From assembly GCF_900109775.1 (NCBI RefSeq), contig NZ_FOAX01000001.1, positions 1,240,001 to 1,304,000 on the forward strand: a stretch of 64,000 bases of DNA, in the 5' to 3' direction. Both the position numbers and the translations under genes were made by a program. This document shows positions 25,391 to 34,761 of this stretch, piece by piece. The notes under the pieces were generated by a model. The model did no database searches. It had not been told where the DNA came from and saw nothing but the letters and a program-made list of their open reading frames with translations. The first letter of the stretch is position 1. Each line of letters opens with the position of its first letter. The DNA comes from Pseudoxanthomonas sp. GM95 (GTDB lineage Bacteria; Pseudomonadota; Gammaproteobacteria; Xanthomonadales; Xanthomonadaceae).

Positions 25391-26752
25391 ATAGCTGCCG
25401 AAGCTGCCCGCTGCGCCCGGGAACACCACCGGGCTCTCGCTGCCGTCTTTCGCCACGGCCGCCATGCCGAAGTAGTAATTGTCGATCACTACGTTCTTCA
25501 GCGTATGCGTGGTGACATCGCCCACGTACAGGCTGTGCGTCCACTGCGGATCGGTGGTCAGGCGCCAATAGAGCTTATAGCCGGCCAACTGCGGCGCCTG
25601 TTTTGCGGTGGGACGCGACCACGAGAGCGTGGTGTCGGCGGTCACCGCACCGTCGATCTTGACCTGCGCCGGGGCCGGCGGCGCCCAGGCCAGCCCGGCC
25701 AGGGTGACCGCATTGAGCGCGGTCAATTTGGCCGCGTAGCCGAAGTCCACGCCGTCGAGCGTGTCGCCATAGACGCGGCCGTTCTCGGTGCGCAGGTCCT
25801 GGTGCTGGCGGTCGTAGTTCTCGTTGGTTTCCATGATGCGCACGGCGGGGAAGCCGGCATCGTTGAACGGGCTGTGGTGGCCGCCGCGGCCGAAGCGATC
25901 CAGGCGATAGACCATCATCACGTCCAGGTTCGGCACGTGCTGCGCCATGCGGGCGACGTAGCGGCCCAGGTTGCGCGAGGGCGAATCCAGCTCGCCGCCG
26001 GTGAAGCGCCGTGCGCGCGCTTCGGCTTCGGTTTCCACCGCGCGGGTGCCTTCGGAGAACACGCGCGCGGTGTGGTTGTCGGTGACGCCGTTGAGGCCGG
26101 CGATATTGCCGATCATGTCGTTGTTGAGCATCGCCTCGATGCGCCAGCGTTCCTGCCTGGCCTTGGCGGCGACGATCTTGCCCCCGAACAGGCCCTGCTC
26201 CTCGCCGGACAGGCCGACATAGGCGATCGAGCCGGGGAACTTGTATTGCGTCAGGACGCGCGCCGCTTCCAGCGTGCCGGCCAAGCCCGAGGCGTCATCG
26301 TTGGCGCCGGGCGCATCGGCGGTGGCGTTCATCACATCGGAGACGCGTGAGTCGATGTCGCCACTCATCATCACGATGCGGTTGGGATCGCTGCTGCCGC
26401 GCTGGATCGCGACCACGCTGACCACCTCGGTCGGGTTGGGGATGCGCTTTTCGCCGGCGATGGTGTCGCTGACGTAGCGCACCTCGAGGCAGCCGCCGCA
26501 GTCGCGCGAGATCTGCTGGAACTGTGCGTAGACCCAGCGCCGGGCCGCACCGATGCCGCGCGTGTCTGACTTGGTATCGGACAAAGTGTGGCGTGTGCCG
26601 AACCCGACCAGCGTGCGTACGTCGGCCTCGATACGGGCGGCCGACGGCGCGCTGCCGATCGCGTCCAGGCGCGGGTCGGTGCCGGGCGGCGTGGCTTCCG
26701 CGAGGGCAGTGAGCGGCAGGCACAGCAGGCAGGCGATCAGGCGTCGGCGCAT
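25388..26752 (-). CDS. Secreted M28-family zinc aminopeptidase
   Basis: The 454-residue enzyme starts with a signal peptide (MRRRLIACLLCLPLTALA). The peptidase domain has a zinc-bridging Asp in GANDDASGLAGT, the catalytic Glu pair in SGEEQGLFG, a zinc Asp in NNDMIGN and a His in RGGHHSPFNDAGFPAVR. The last ~90 residues look like a fibronectin-III type beta-sandwich (GYKLYWRLTTDPQW). Likely cleaves N-terminal residues from peptides outside the cytoplasm. Start at 26752; 26791 is possible but would precede the signal peptide by a Ser/Pro stretch. Confidence 0.9.
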   Translation of the reverse strand: MRRRLIACLLCLPLTALAEATPPGTDPRLDAIGSAPSAARIEADVRTLVGFGTRHTLSDTKSDTRGIGAARRWVYAQFQQISRDCGGCLEVRYVSDTIAGEKRIPNPTEVVSVVAIQRGSSDPNRIVMMSGDIDSRVSDVMNATADAPGANDDASGLAGTLEAARVLTQYKFPGSIAYVGLSGEEQGLFGGKIVAAKARQERWRIEAMLNNDMIGNIAGLNGVTDNHTARVFSEGTRAVETEAEARARRFTGGELDSPSRNLGRYVARMAQHVPNLDVMMVYRLDRFGRGGHHSPFNDAGFPAVRIMETNENYDRQHQDLRTENGRVYGDTLDGVDFGYAAKLTALNAVTLAGLAWAPPAPAQVKIDGAVTADTTLSWSRPTAKQAPQLAGYKLYWRLTTDPQWTHSLYVGDVTTHTLKNVVIDNYYFGMAAVAKDGSESPVVFPGAAGSFGSY

Positions 26753-26883
26753 CAGGCAGGTCCGGGGCGAGGGAGCGGTCGATGTTCGCATGGTGCGTCG
26801 TTCCATGACTTCGGACCGATGCAGGCGCGCCCGAACGCTGGCACCCTGTGCGCCGGTTTTCGTCTTTCGCCGCCAGGTCCGCC

Positions 26884-28623
26884 ATGTCCCGTTCCCGTGT
26901 CCTCGTTTCCACCCTGGCGCTCGCGCTGGCCGCTGCTTCGGCGCAGGCTGCCGACCTGAGCCCGCTGACCAAGGAGACCGGCCTGCCGCGCACGCCGGAG
27001 CAGCTGGCGGTGGTGTTCGAGCACGCGGACCTGGGTTTCAAGGTCATCCCCGAGCAGCGCCGCATCGAGGGCGATGCCAAGTTGACCTTCAAGGCGACCG
27101 CGCCGCTGTCGGCGCTGGTGGTGGACCTGGATCCGGAATACGCCGTCAGCCGCGTCGAGGTGGATGGCAAGGCCATTGGCGCCGATGCCTGGCAGAACCC
27201 GGAAGGCCGTATGCGCGTGACCCTGCCCAAGCCGCTCCAGGCCGGCGGCAGCGTGGTGCTGCGCGTGATCTACGCCGGCCAGCCACACGTGGCCAAGCGC
27301 GCGCCGTGGGACGGTGGTTTCGTCTGGGCGACCGCGCCGACCGGCGAGCCGTGGGTGGCCTCGGCGATCCAGGGCGAAGGCTGTGACCTGCTGTGGCCAT
27401 GCATCGATCATCCGCAGGGCGAGCCGCTGCTGGTCGACGAGCACGTCACCGTGCCGGCGCCGCTGGTCGCGCCGGGCAACGGCGTGTTCGTCGGCATGAA
27501 GGAAAGGAACGGCTGGCGCACCTATCACTGGCGCGCCAAGAACCCGGACACCTATGCCATCGCCATCGATGTCGGCCCATACGAGCAGCTCAGCGGCAGC
27601 TACAAGAGCCGCTTCGGCAACACCATCCCGCTGGCGTACTGGTATCTGAAGGGCGACAAGGACGCACAGGCCAAGGACCTGTTCGCCGAGCTGCCCAGGA
27701 TGCTGGACTTCTTCGAGAGCCAGATCGGCCCGTATCCGTTCGGCGATGAAAAGGTGGGCGTGGTCCAGACCCCGCACCTGGGCATGGAGCACCAGACCAT
27801 CAATGCGTATGGCAACGACTATAAGAAGGACAAGTACGGTTACGACTGGCTGATGCAGCACGAGTTCTCGCACGAGTGGTTCGGCAACCAGCTCACCAAT
27901 GCGGACTGGGACGACATGTGGCTGCACGAGGGCTTCGGCAGCTATATGCAGCCGCTGTACCTGCAGTACCTGCGCGGCGACATGGAGTACCACGCGGCGC
28001 TGTTGGACCAGCGCGCCGCGCTGTCGAACAAGTATCCGATCGTCAGCGGCAAGCCGCAGACCGAGGAGTCGGTCTACAACCGCGAGCATGGCCCGGGCCT
28101 GGACATCTACTACAAGGGCTCGCTGATGCTGCACACGCTGCGCAGCCTGATCGGCGACGAGGCGTTCTTCACTTCGATCCGCCTGGCGGTGTACGGCAGC
28201 GCGCATCCGTGGCCGGGCCACTTCAAGCCGCGTTATGTGTCAACCAAGGACTACATCGACATCGTCAACAAGGTGACCGGCAAGGATTACGGCTGGTTCT
28301 TCGACGTGTACCTGTATCGCGCCGCGCTGCCGGAGCTGGTGGCCCAGCGCGATGCCACCGGCCTGTCGCTGCAGTGGAAGACCCCGGACAACCTGCCGTT
28401 CCCGGTACCGGTGGACGTGCGCATCGGTTCGAACAGCGGTGAAACCGTCACGGTGCCGATGGCGAATGGCCAAGGTCATGTCGACCTGCAGGAGAACGCG
28501 CTCTACACGCTCGATCCGCAGTCCAAACTGCTGCGCGAGGAGCCGCGTTTCGCCGCAGCCGTCAAGGACGCCGCCGAACGCAAGGCGGCGGCCGAGAAGG
28601 CGGAAAAAGACGCCAAGAAGTAA
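26884..28623 (+). CDS. Secreted M1-family zinc aminopeptidase
   Basis: The 579-residue protein has a signal peptide (RVLVSTLALALAAASAQA). Zinc motif HEFSHEW is at about 326-332, with the third ligand in WLHEGFG. The substrate-recognition motif, usually GxMEN, reads GMEH near residue 300. A final Lys/Ala/Glu tail (about 555-579) is charged. Divergent from the M28 peptidase (131 bases), suggesting a peptide-scavenging locus. Confidence 0.9.
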   Translation: MSRSRVLVSTLALALAAASAQAADLSPLTKETGLPRTPEQLAVVFEHADLGFKVIPEQRRIEGDAKLTFKATAPLSALVVDLDPEYAVSRVEVDGKAIGADAWQNPEGRMRVTLPKPLQAGGSVVLRVIYAGQPHVAKRAPWDGGFVWATAPTGEPWVASAIQGEGCDLLWPCIDHPQGEPLLVDEHVTVPAPLVAPGNGVFVGMKERNGWRTYHWRAKNPDTYAIAIDVGPYEQLSGSYKSRFGNTIPLAYWYLKGDKDAQAKDLFAELPRMLDFFESQIGPYPFGDEKVGVVQTPHLGMEHQTINAYGNDYKKDKYGYDWLMQHEFSHEWFGNQLTNADWDDMWLHEGFGSYMQPLYLQYLRGDMEYHAALLDQRAALSNKYPIVSGKPQTEESVYNREHGPGLDIYYKGSLMLHTLRSLIGDEAFFTSIRLAVYGSAHPWPGHFKPRYVSTKDYIDIVNKVTGKDYGWFFDVYLYRAALPELVAQRDATGLSLQWKTPDNLPFPVPVDVRIGSNSGETVTVPMANGQGHVDLQENALYTLDPQSKLLREEPRFAAAVKDAAERKAAAEKAEKDAKK

Positions 28624-28688
28624 CCCTGCACAGCAGGTTTCCACGAGTTGGCTAGACTGCGGCGCATGATCCGACTGGGAGGGACGAC

Positions 28689-29441
28689 ATGCAGCTCACA
28701 AGGTTTCGCCGTCACGCCGTGCCGTTGCTGGCACTGTTGCTGATCGGCGCGATGAACGCTCCAGCGCACGCACAGACGCCCAGCGCCGAACAGGTGCAGG
28801 GCATGCAGAAGCAGCTTGCGGACTGGCCGCAGCTGGCGCGCTATCGCGACGAGAACGCGGCGTTGCCGCCTACGGCCAAGGGTGAGCGGCGCGTGGTGTT
28901 CTTCGGCGACTCGATCACCGAAGGCTGGGGCAAGACCGGCAGCGCGACGTTCTTTCCCGGCAAGCCCTATGTGAATCGCGGCATCTCCGGCCAGACCACG
29001 GCGCAGATGGTGGTGCGCTTCCGCCAGGATGTCATCGCGCTCAAACCCGCGGTAGTTGTGATTCTGGCCGGCACCAATGACATCGCCGGCAATACCGGGC
29101 CGACCACGCCGGAGATGATCCAGGACAACCTGACCTCGCTGGCGCAGCTGGCCAAGGCCAATGGCATCAAGGTGGTGCTGGCCTCGATCCTGCCGGCGAG
29201 CGACTACCCGTGGAAGCCGGGCCTGGAACCGGCGCCGAAGATCCGTACGCTCAACGCCTGGATCCAGCAGTACGCGCAGCGCACCGGGGCGACGTATCTG
29301 GATTACTACACGGCGTTGGACAACGGCCAGGGCGGACTGTCGAAACAGGTCTCCGAAGACGGCGTGCATCCCAATGCGGCCGGCTACGCGGTGATGCAGC
29401 CGCTGGCCGAAAAGGCCGTCAAGGCCGCGCTGGCGCGCTGA
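28689..29441 (+). CDS. Secreted SGNH/GDSL-type esterase
   Basis: The 250-residue product has a signal peptide (LALLLIGAMNAPAHA). It shows the SGNH blocks: FFGDSITEGW (Ser), NRGISGQT (Gly), AGTNDIAG (Asn) and EDGVHPNAAGY (Asp-x-x-His). It likely deacylates a carbohydrate, lipid or peptidoglycan substrate in the periplasm. GGGAGGGA is a strong SD 8 bases before the ATG. 65 bases follow the M1 peptidase. Confidence 0.9.
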   Translation: MQLTRFRRHAVPLLALLLIGAMNAPAHAQTPSAEQVQGMQKQLADWPQLARYRDENAALPPTAKGERRVVFFGDSITEGWGKTGSATFFPGKPYVNRGISGQTTAQMVVRFRQDVIALKPAVVVILAGTNDIAGNTGPTTPEMIQDNLTSLAQLAKANGIKVVLASILPASDYPWKPGLEPAPKIRTLNAWIQQYAQRTGATYLDYYTALDNGQGGLSKQVSEDGVHPNAAGYAVMQPLAEKAVKAALAR

Positions 29442-29459
29442 CCGGTTCGCGCTGCGCGC

Positions 29460-30119
29460 TCAATCGCGATCCGGCGCGCCCAGCGGGAAGTAATGCCGGT
29501 ATGGCCGCGCCTCGTCCACGGCGCGCTTCACCGAAGGGCGCGCGAGCAGGCGCGCACGATAGGCGTGGACGCGGGTGAAGCGCGGATCGATGGCGTGGGT
29601 CCAGTCGGCATAGAACAGGAACGGCGCCGCGCCGCAGTCAGCCAGGCTGAACCGGTCGGCGACCGCCCAGGTGCGTCCTGCCAGATAGTCCTCCAGCCAC
29701 GCGTACGCCGTTTCCAGCTGGGTCCTGGCCTTGGCCACGCCGTGCGCGTCCCGTGTGCCCGGCTCGCGCAGGCTGTCGAACACGATGGTCTGCTGCGGGG
29801 TGGAGATGTAGTTGTCGAAGAAGCGATCCAGCAATCGCACCTCCAGCGCCGCCATCGGATCTGACGGGATCAACGAGAGCGGGCCGGGATGGGCCAGCTG
29901 CAGGTATTCGATGATGATGCTGGCCTCCATCCACTGGCGCGCACCGTCCACCAGCAACGGGAAGCGTGCGATCGGCCAGCGGCTGACCAGTTCCTTGAAG
30001 TTGTCCGGCGCCTCGGCATCCAGCAGCCGCAACGCGAATGGCGTGTCGTTCTCGTACAGCGCGATCAGGACTTTCTGGCAGTACGACGAAAACGGGTGGG
30101 CGAACAGCTGCAGCGACAT
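29460..30119 (-). CDS. Glutathione S-transferase family protein
   Basis: The 219-residue protein has an N-terminal thioredoxin-like domain (LFAHPFSSYCQKVLIALYEN, with SSYC at the active site) including cis-Pro and EASIIIEYL for glutathione binding. A helical C-terminal domain follows (FSLADCGAAPFLFYADW). Cytosolic; substrate unknown. Start at 30119 (MSLQLFAHP). Confidence 0.88.
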   Translation of the reverse strand: MSLQLFAHPFSSYCQKVLIALYENDTPFALRLLDAEAPDNFKELVSRWPIARFPLLVDGARQWMEASIIIEYLQLAHPGPLSLIPSDPMAALEVRLLDRFFDNYISTPQQTIVFDSLREPGTRDAHGVAKARTQLETAYAWLEDYLAGRTWAVADRFSLADCGAAPFLFYADWTHAIDPRFTRVHAYRARLLARPSVKRAVDEARPYRHYFPLGAPDRD

Positions 30120-30195
30120 GGGCGTTTCCTGCGATGGGTGCATCCAGACGACGCATGGGCGTATGCGAAATCGACAGCGCGCGCATCAGCAAGCG

Positions 30196-30672
30196 TCACG
30201 TGTACGCGATCATTCGCCCCGCCACCAGCACCGCCGGCCACAGGCACAGCGAGAGCGCAGCCGAGAGCTTCCCGATGGGGGGCGGATGACGGTCCCAGTG
30301 CGGCAGATGATGCGCATGGCGCGCGCGGAACAGCAGCGCGTTGAGCACTGCCAGCGTCACGGCCAGCAGCTTGAACTGCATCATGCGATTGCCGAGCAAC
30401 GCGCTGGCATCGGCCGCAAACAGCATGACACCGGTGGCCAACGTCAGCAGCAGGCCGCTGATTGCCCACGGCGTGAGCAGTCGCGAAACCTGCAGCGCAT
30501 TCAGGCTGCGCCCCAGGCCCAACAGGCGCAGGTCGAGCAGGCAGATCGGGCCGACCAACAGCACCAGCCCGACCAGATGCAGCACGTTGGCGGCCGGATA
30601 ACCCCATCCCGCGCGCATCCATTGGCCCAGCGCCGAGTCTTCGAGCGCCTGCATCCACGGCATCAGGTCCAT
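30196..30672 (-). CDS. Four-helix inner-membrane protein (DUF6644-like), unknown
   Basis: The 158-residue product has four predicted transmembrane helices, with YPAANVLHLVGLVLLVG near residue 25 and a His-rich loop (RARHAHHLPHWDRHPP). The pattern recalls small cytochrome b-like or DUF6644 proteins with conserved His in the helices; haem binding is only a guess. 21 bases downstream of the DUF6152 gene and probably co-transcribed. Confidence 0.72.
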   Translation of the reverse strand: MDLMPWMQALEDSALGQWMRAGWGYPAANVLHLVGLVLLVGPICLLDLRLLGLGRSLNALQVSRLLTPWAISGLLLTLATGVMLFAADASALLGNRMMQFKLLAVTLAVLNALLFRARHAHHLPHWDRHPPPIGKLSAALSLCLWPAVLVAGRMIAYT

Positions 30673-30693
30673 GGCGCGACGTCGATCGAACGG

Positions 30694-31044
30694 TCAGCGC
30701 AGTTCGATGGTCTTGCCATCCACGGTGATGCGCTCGGCGCGCAGCTCGGCCGTGCCATCCAGGCGCGGATAGCCTTCGATGGTGATGGTCTTGCCGACGG
30801 TGAGCGCGCCGTCCGGCAGGCCACGGGAGTTCATGCGTGCGATCGGTGCCAGCACCGCGTTCCAGGCCTTTCCCTGGTAGTCGACGCTGACCTCGGCATG
30901 CGGGTTCCGGTACTGCACCGCGGTCAGCGGCGCGGAGATCTTCAACGCCTTGCTGGCGTCATAGCTGCTCCACCCATGATGGGCCAGCGCGGGCAAGGAC
31001 ACCGCCAGCGCGGCGGCAAGAATCGGCAGGACGGCACGGTGCAT
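30694..31044 (-). CDS. DUF6152 family periplasmic protein
   Basis: The 116-residue product begins with a signal peptide (VLPILAAALAVSLPALA) followed directly by HHGWSSYD, the hallmark of DUF6152. The rest is a beta-rich fold similar to OB-type. Function unknown; linked here to the membrane protein at 30196. Confidence 0.82.
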   Translation of the reverse strand: MHRAVLPILAAALAVSLPALAHHGWSSYDASKALKISAPLTAVQYRNPHAEVSVDYQGKAWNAVLAPIARMNSRGLPDGALTVGKTITIEGYPRLDGTAELRAERITVDGKTIELR

Positions 31045-31174
31045 GGCGGCGCTCCAATCGACGGGCTCTGGAGCTTCACGGCTATAGCACGCAGGCGGTT
31101 GCGGGCCTGCTAAATGCCGCGCCTGCAGGGTGACAAAGCCGTCATCGCCGCGCGCTGCGACGGCTTGGACGTCT

Positions 31175-31414
31175 TCAGGGCGTGGCGTGCAGCGCCAGGT
31201 TGAGCTGATCCACCACGGTGGCCCAGTCGGCGTCGTCGATGCGCTCTTCGCGCAGCAGTTGGGATTGCGCTTCGGACCAGAACGGGGCTTCTTCCAGGCG
31301 CATGGCGTCGGGCAGCGGCGCGTGCTGGCCGATGAACGCGCGGATGCTGGCTTCGTCGGAGGCCAGGCCGAGCTGGGCGAAGAGTTCGGAAAACGGGTGG
31401 ACGGTCTGGTCCAT
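31175..31414 (-). CDS. DUF2789 family protein
   Basis: The 79-residue cytosolic protein opens with MDQTVHPFSELFAQLGL and continues through FIGQHAPLPDAMRLEEAPFW, the conserved body of DUF2789. No function known. It lies 60 bases after the JmjC-like gene on the same strand. Confidence 0.88.
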   Translation of the reverse strand: MDQTVHPFSELFAQLGLASDEASIRAFIGQHAPLPDAMRLEEAPFWSEAQSQLLREERIDDADWATVVDQLNLALHATP

Positions 31415-31474
31415 GGCGAAGGCTCCGGTGGAGAGGATGTCGGTCAGGGTGCAGGCGCGGACGTCAAGATCGCA

Positions 31475-32482
31475 TCAGAGCGAGCGCGCGATGCGCTGCT
31501 TGAGCGCGGCCAGCGCTTCGGCGTCCAGCGCGCCGAGTACGCCGCGTCGTGCGTCGGGGATATGCGCGCCGGGGTCTTCTTCGGCGAACACGTAATGCTC
31601 CAGCAGCGCCCGCCACGCCGCGCGCTCGGCAGGTGCCAGTCCGGCGAAGGCCAGGCGCGCATGCAGCAGCGCGACGATGCCGGGCGAGGGCGCCTGGCCA
31701 TCGGCCATCGGCGGCTGCCACCAGTAGTTCACCAGCGCATTGAGCTTGGCCAGCGAGGTGACGTGGTGCCACCACAGCGGCGGCAGATACAGTGCATCGC
31801 CGGGTGCGAGGTCGGCGATGAAAGCGTGCGCCATCGCGTCCTTCAGGCGAGGAAAGCGTGGATCGTCCACGTCATCCAGCCGCGCCAGGCTGATCGCCGC
31901 GCCGGTCGGCGCGAAATCCAGCGGGCCGATGTAGAGGTTGGACACCTGTTCCGGCGGGAACACGGTGAACCGGCGGCGTCCGCACGCCACCACCGCGATG
32001 TTGTGGAAGGCATCGAAGTGGGCGGGCGTGGTCACCTGGTTGCCCAGCCATAGCCGCGGCTGGATCTGCGCGGGCAGGCCAGCGATGCCGTGCGTTTCGA
32101 GCAGGCCTGGCAGGCAGGCGGCGATCGGCGCGCTCTGCAGCGCCACGCCATGCACCGGCGCGTGTTCGACCCGGCTGTATTGCGCCAGGCGTTTGAGCAC
32201 GTCGGTCACCGAGACCTTGAAGTGCTGGTAGTTGAAACCGTCCAGCGCGGCGTTGTAGCCGACCACGCCTTGCGCCTCGGGCGGCATGAGCAGCGTATCG
32301 ACCGGGGTGCCGTTGTCCTGCGCGGCCAGGGCCTGGGCGAAGGCGGTGTCCGAGGTGCCCGCAGCCTGTACCAGCGGCCAATGCGCGCACAATCCGCGCA
32401 GGACCAGCGGCGTGCCACGCGTAACGAGGTCAGCAAGGTCCAGCGGACCGGTGGCTTGGCATTCGTCGATGGCGGCGGGCAT
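31475..32482 (-). CDS. JmjC/cupin-like dioxygenase-fold protein
   Basis: The 335-residue protein resembles the cupin_8 group (FIH/JmjC type). The putative Fe(II) triad is H-x-D in TPAHFDAFHNIAVV and a distal His in PPLWWHHVTSL. LVLRGLCAHWPLV near the N-terminus and GDALYLPPLWWHHV are family landmarks. It may hydroxylate a protein or RNA, using 2-oxoglutarate; substrate unknown. Confidence 0.85.
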   Translation of the reverse strand: MPAAIDECQATGPLDLADLVTRGTPLVLRGLCAHWPLVQAAGTSDTAFAQALAAQDNGTPVDTLLMPPEAQGVVGYNAALDGFNYQHFKVSVTDVLKRLAQYSRVEHAPVHGVALQSAPIAACLPGLLETHGIAGLPAQIQPRLWLGNQVTTPAHFDAFHNIAVVACGRRRFTVFPPEQVSNLYIGPLDFAPTGAAISLARLDDVDDPRFPRLKDAMAHAFIADLAPGDALYLPPLWWHHVTSLAKLNALVNYWWQPPMADGQAPSPGIVALLHARLAFAGLAPAERAAWRALLEHYVFAEEDPGAHIPDARRGVLGALDAEALAALKQRIARSL

Positions 32483-32627
32483 GCGCGGACGGCGATCAGG
32501 CGGGAAGCGCGCATGCTAGCGAAAGCACACGCCCGGCGTCTTTGACGATCGTGCGGCGCCGCTTGCGGACGATTCACGTCGGCGGGACTAAGGTGCGCGG
32601 ACGTTCCCAGACGCAGTGGAGGCTGCC

Positions 32628-32897
32628 ATGGCGACCGGATGGGCCAACGATGGCGCGGTACAGGACCAGATCGACGCGACGGTGAAGGACGCGATCCAGC
32701 GTGCCCGGCGCCAGTTGCCGACCGGGCCGAGCCTGCTGCATTGCGAAGAATGCGATGCCGAAATTCCCGAAGCGCGGCGCAAGGCCGTGCCCGGCGTGCG
32801 TCTTTGCGTCACCTGCCAGGCTGCGCATGATGAGGAACAGGCCGCGGGCGCTGGCGGCATCAATCGCCGCGGCAGCAAGGACAGCCAGTTGCGCTGA
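32628..32897 (+). CDS. DksA/TraR-type C4 zinc-finger protein
   Basis: The 89-residue protein has a C4 zinc finger CEECDAEIPEARRKAVPGVR followed by LCVTC. It resembles YbiI. Too short for the DksA coiled coil that enters the RNA polymerase channel, so direct transcription control is uncertain. ATG 32628 is preceded by GGAGG; a GTG 12 bases upstream is less likely. Confidence 0.86.
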   Translation: MATGWANDGAVQDQIDATVKDAIQRARRQLPTGPSLLHCEECDAEIPEARRKAVPGVRLCVTCQAAHDEEQAAGAGGINRRGSKDSQLR

Positions 32898-32907
32898 AGC
32901 AGCGTGC

Positions 32908-33480
32908 TTATGGGCCGATGGCGTGGTGCGTGCCGCGCCAGCGGCGGATGCCACGCTGGAAGAACCAGCTGTTGGGCACCTGAATCGAAGTCGCGCCACC
33001 GCCGTCAATGTGGTCGGCGTCCTGCAGCGTGGTGTAGAGCAGGTTGATGTCCACCACCTTGCCCTTGAGGCCGGGTTTTTCGCCGTTTTCCAGCAGCTCG
33101 ATCATTTCGTACAGGCGGAACGGACGGGTGATGAAGATCAGGAACGTGCAGAAGATGTTGGACAGCACGCTCCACGCGGCGAAGAACGCCACCGCCGCCA
33201 CCGTCGCGAAACCGGTGAAGGCCGTCCACAGCACGGTCGCCGACACGCCCAGGCGTTCCAGCACCAGCAGGGTGGCGGCCACCAGTAGGAGGAAATTCAG
33301 GGCGCGGCGCATGCCCATCGCCAGCTCGGGCGGCAGGTCGTAACGCTCCACCGCGCGGCGGATCAGCCGGCGCGCCAGCAGTTGCACCAGGCGGGTGGCC
33401 AGCAGGATCAGCAGGACCTGCGCGGCGGGGACCAGGACATCCAGCCAGTCGTGGATCCAGACGGGGAGGCGTTCTTTCAT
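32908..33480 (-). CDS. Short MscS-family mechanosensitive channel
   Basis: The 190-residue membrane protein has two N-terminal helices and a Gly/Ala-rich pore helix (TAFTGFATVAAVAFFAAWSV). The MscS beta domain follows (DINLLYTTLQDADH, SIQVPNSWFFQ). It stops after the beta domain; the alpha/beta vestibule of E. coli MscS (286 residues) is missing. Either a minimal channel or a modulatory subunit. Confidence 0.85.
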   Translation of the reverse strand: MKERLPVWIHDWLDVLVPAAQVLLILLATRLVQLLARRLIRRAVERYDLPPELAMGMRRALNFLLLVAATLLVLERLGVSATVLWTAFTGFATVAAVAFFAAWSVLSNIFCTFLIFITRPFRLYEMIELLENGEKPGLKGKVVDINLLYTTLQDADHIDGGGATSIQVPNSWFFQRGIRRWRGTHHAIGP

Positions 33481-33641
33481 GAGGCGGCATTCGAATCAAC
33501 AACGAAGCCGCACATGATGACGCGCGACGCCAGGCCGGGCAAAAGTCCGGCGGTGTGATTGCGTCAGGTGCAGGCGTCGTGGTTCAGCCGATTGCGATGA
33601 AACGTGCGCCTCGCAGGACACGACAGAGATCACAAAAAAAT

Positions 33642-33665
33642 ACGGCACCACCACCGTGATGCCGC
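33642..33665 (-). terminator. Terminator after the DUF1993 gene
   Basis: A 7-bp stem with one wobble (CGGCATC / GGTGCCG on the minus strand) is followed by TATTTTTTTG, 30 bases beyond the DUF1993 stop. Confidence 0.65.
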
Positions 33666-33694
33666 ATCCGCAAGCGTCAATGCCGGCAGACGGC

Positions 33695-34219
33695 TTACTC
33701 GGTAATCGGCGTGCCGATCGGCCCCAGATAATCCAGCTTGCCCACCGGCACGCCTTGGTTGCGCAGGATGTCGTAGGCGGTGACCACGTGGAAATGGAAG
33801 TTGGGCAGACCGAACTGCAGCAGGTAGTCGACGCCGTTGAAGCGCGTGCCCAGCTTGCCGAACTTCAACGTGATCTCGCGCTCGGCGCCGCTGTCGACCT
33901 GTTCGGGCGTGAGCGATTCCAGGTAGGCGATCGTCGCGGCCAGGCGCGCCTGCAGTTCGTCGAAGGTGGTTTCGGTGTCGGCCAGCTTGGGCGAGGGCAC
34001 GCCGGACAGGCGCTCGCCGGTGCCCTTGGCGGTGTCGCTGACGCGCTGGATCTGGGCCGACAGCGGCAGCATGTCCGGCGCCAGGCGCGCCTGGATCAGC
34101 GTGGCCGGGTCGATGCCGTGTTCGCTGGCGTGGCGCGCGCCGACTTCCAGCACGTGCGAGAGGCGGCGCAGGCCATTGAGCAGGGTGGGGACGGCGAGTT
34201 GGGACAAGGTCAGCGACAT
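33695..34219 (-). CDS. DUF1993 family protein
   Basis: The 174-residue protein matches DUF1993, a DinB-like four-helix family. Landmarks are LSQLAVPTLLNGLRRLSHVL at the N-terminus and LPNFHFHVVTAYDILRNQGV near the C-terminus, where His residues could bind metal. Start at 34219; earlier in-frame Met residues lie in non-coding-like sequence. Confidence 0.85.
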   Translation of the reverse strand: MSLTLSQLAVPTLLNGLRRLSHVLEVGARHASEHGIDPATLIQARLAPDMLPLSAQIQRVSDTAKGTGERLSGVPSPKLADTETTFDELQARLAATIAYLESLTPEQVDSGAEREITLKFGKLGTRFNGVDYLLQFGLPNFHFHVVTAYDILRNQGVPVGKLDYLGPIGTPITE

Positions 34220-34399
34220 GCGGGTCGGCCTGGAAGGGAAAGGCCGCAGCCTAGCGCCCCCAATGGCCTGTGCGGTGTACGCGGAAAAGACGCGGCGTTG
34301 CACCGGCGCGGCCTTGTGTCGCGCAGGCCATTGCGGGCGTTGGCGTGCATGGCGTTTGGCCTGTGCGATGCCGCGCGGCGCCATGCACAATGGACCGCG

Positions 34400-34675
34400 A
34401 TGAAACTGCTGATCCCGCTGTTCTTCAATGCGCTGGCGCTGATGCTGTTCGGCATCGGGCTGACCGGTCCGTTGGTGCCGCACAGCGGTACGCCGGGATG
34501 GTGGGTGCTGCTGGTGTTCGGCGCCGCGCCGATCGCGCTGCTCACGGTGTGCGGGTACGCGGCCAACGGCTGGCCGGCGCGGATCGCCTTCGTGCTGCAG
34601 GCGGTGTCGCTGCTGGCGGTGCTGCTGGCGATCCTTGCGGTTGAAACCGGTGCGCTGGGCGCCCGCGTGACCTGA
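34400..34675 (+). CDS. Small three-helix membrane protein, unknown
   Basis: The 91-residue product has three hydrophobic stretches (LFFNALALMLFGIGL, WVLLVFGAAPIALLTV, VLQAVSLLAVLLAILA). No recognised family. Divergent from DUF1993; start at 34400 (MKLLIPLFF), with upstream alternatives that read Arg-rich. Confidence 0.6.
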   Translation: MKLLIPLFFNALALMLFGIGLTGPLVPHSGTPGWWVLLVFGAAPIALLTVCGYAANGWPARIAFVLQAVSLLAVLLAILAVETGALGARVT

Positions 34676-34761
34676 CGAGATCGCAGCGCGGATTCAGAGC
34701 CCGGCGGCGGCTTTGGACTAAAATGACGGGATTCCTTCTCCCCGCTAGCGTCGAGCCAGCC

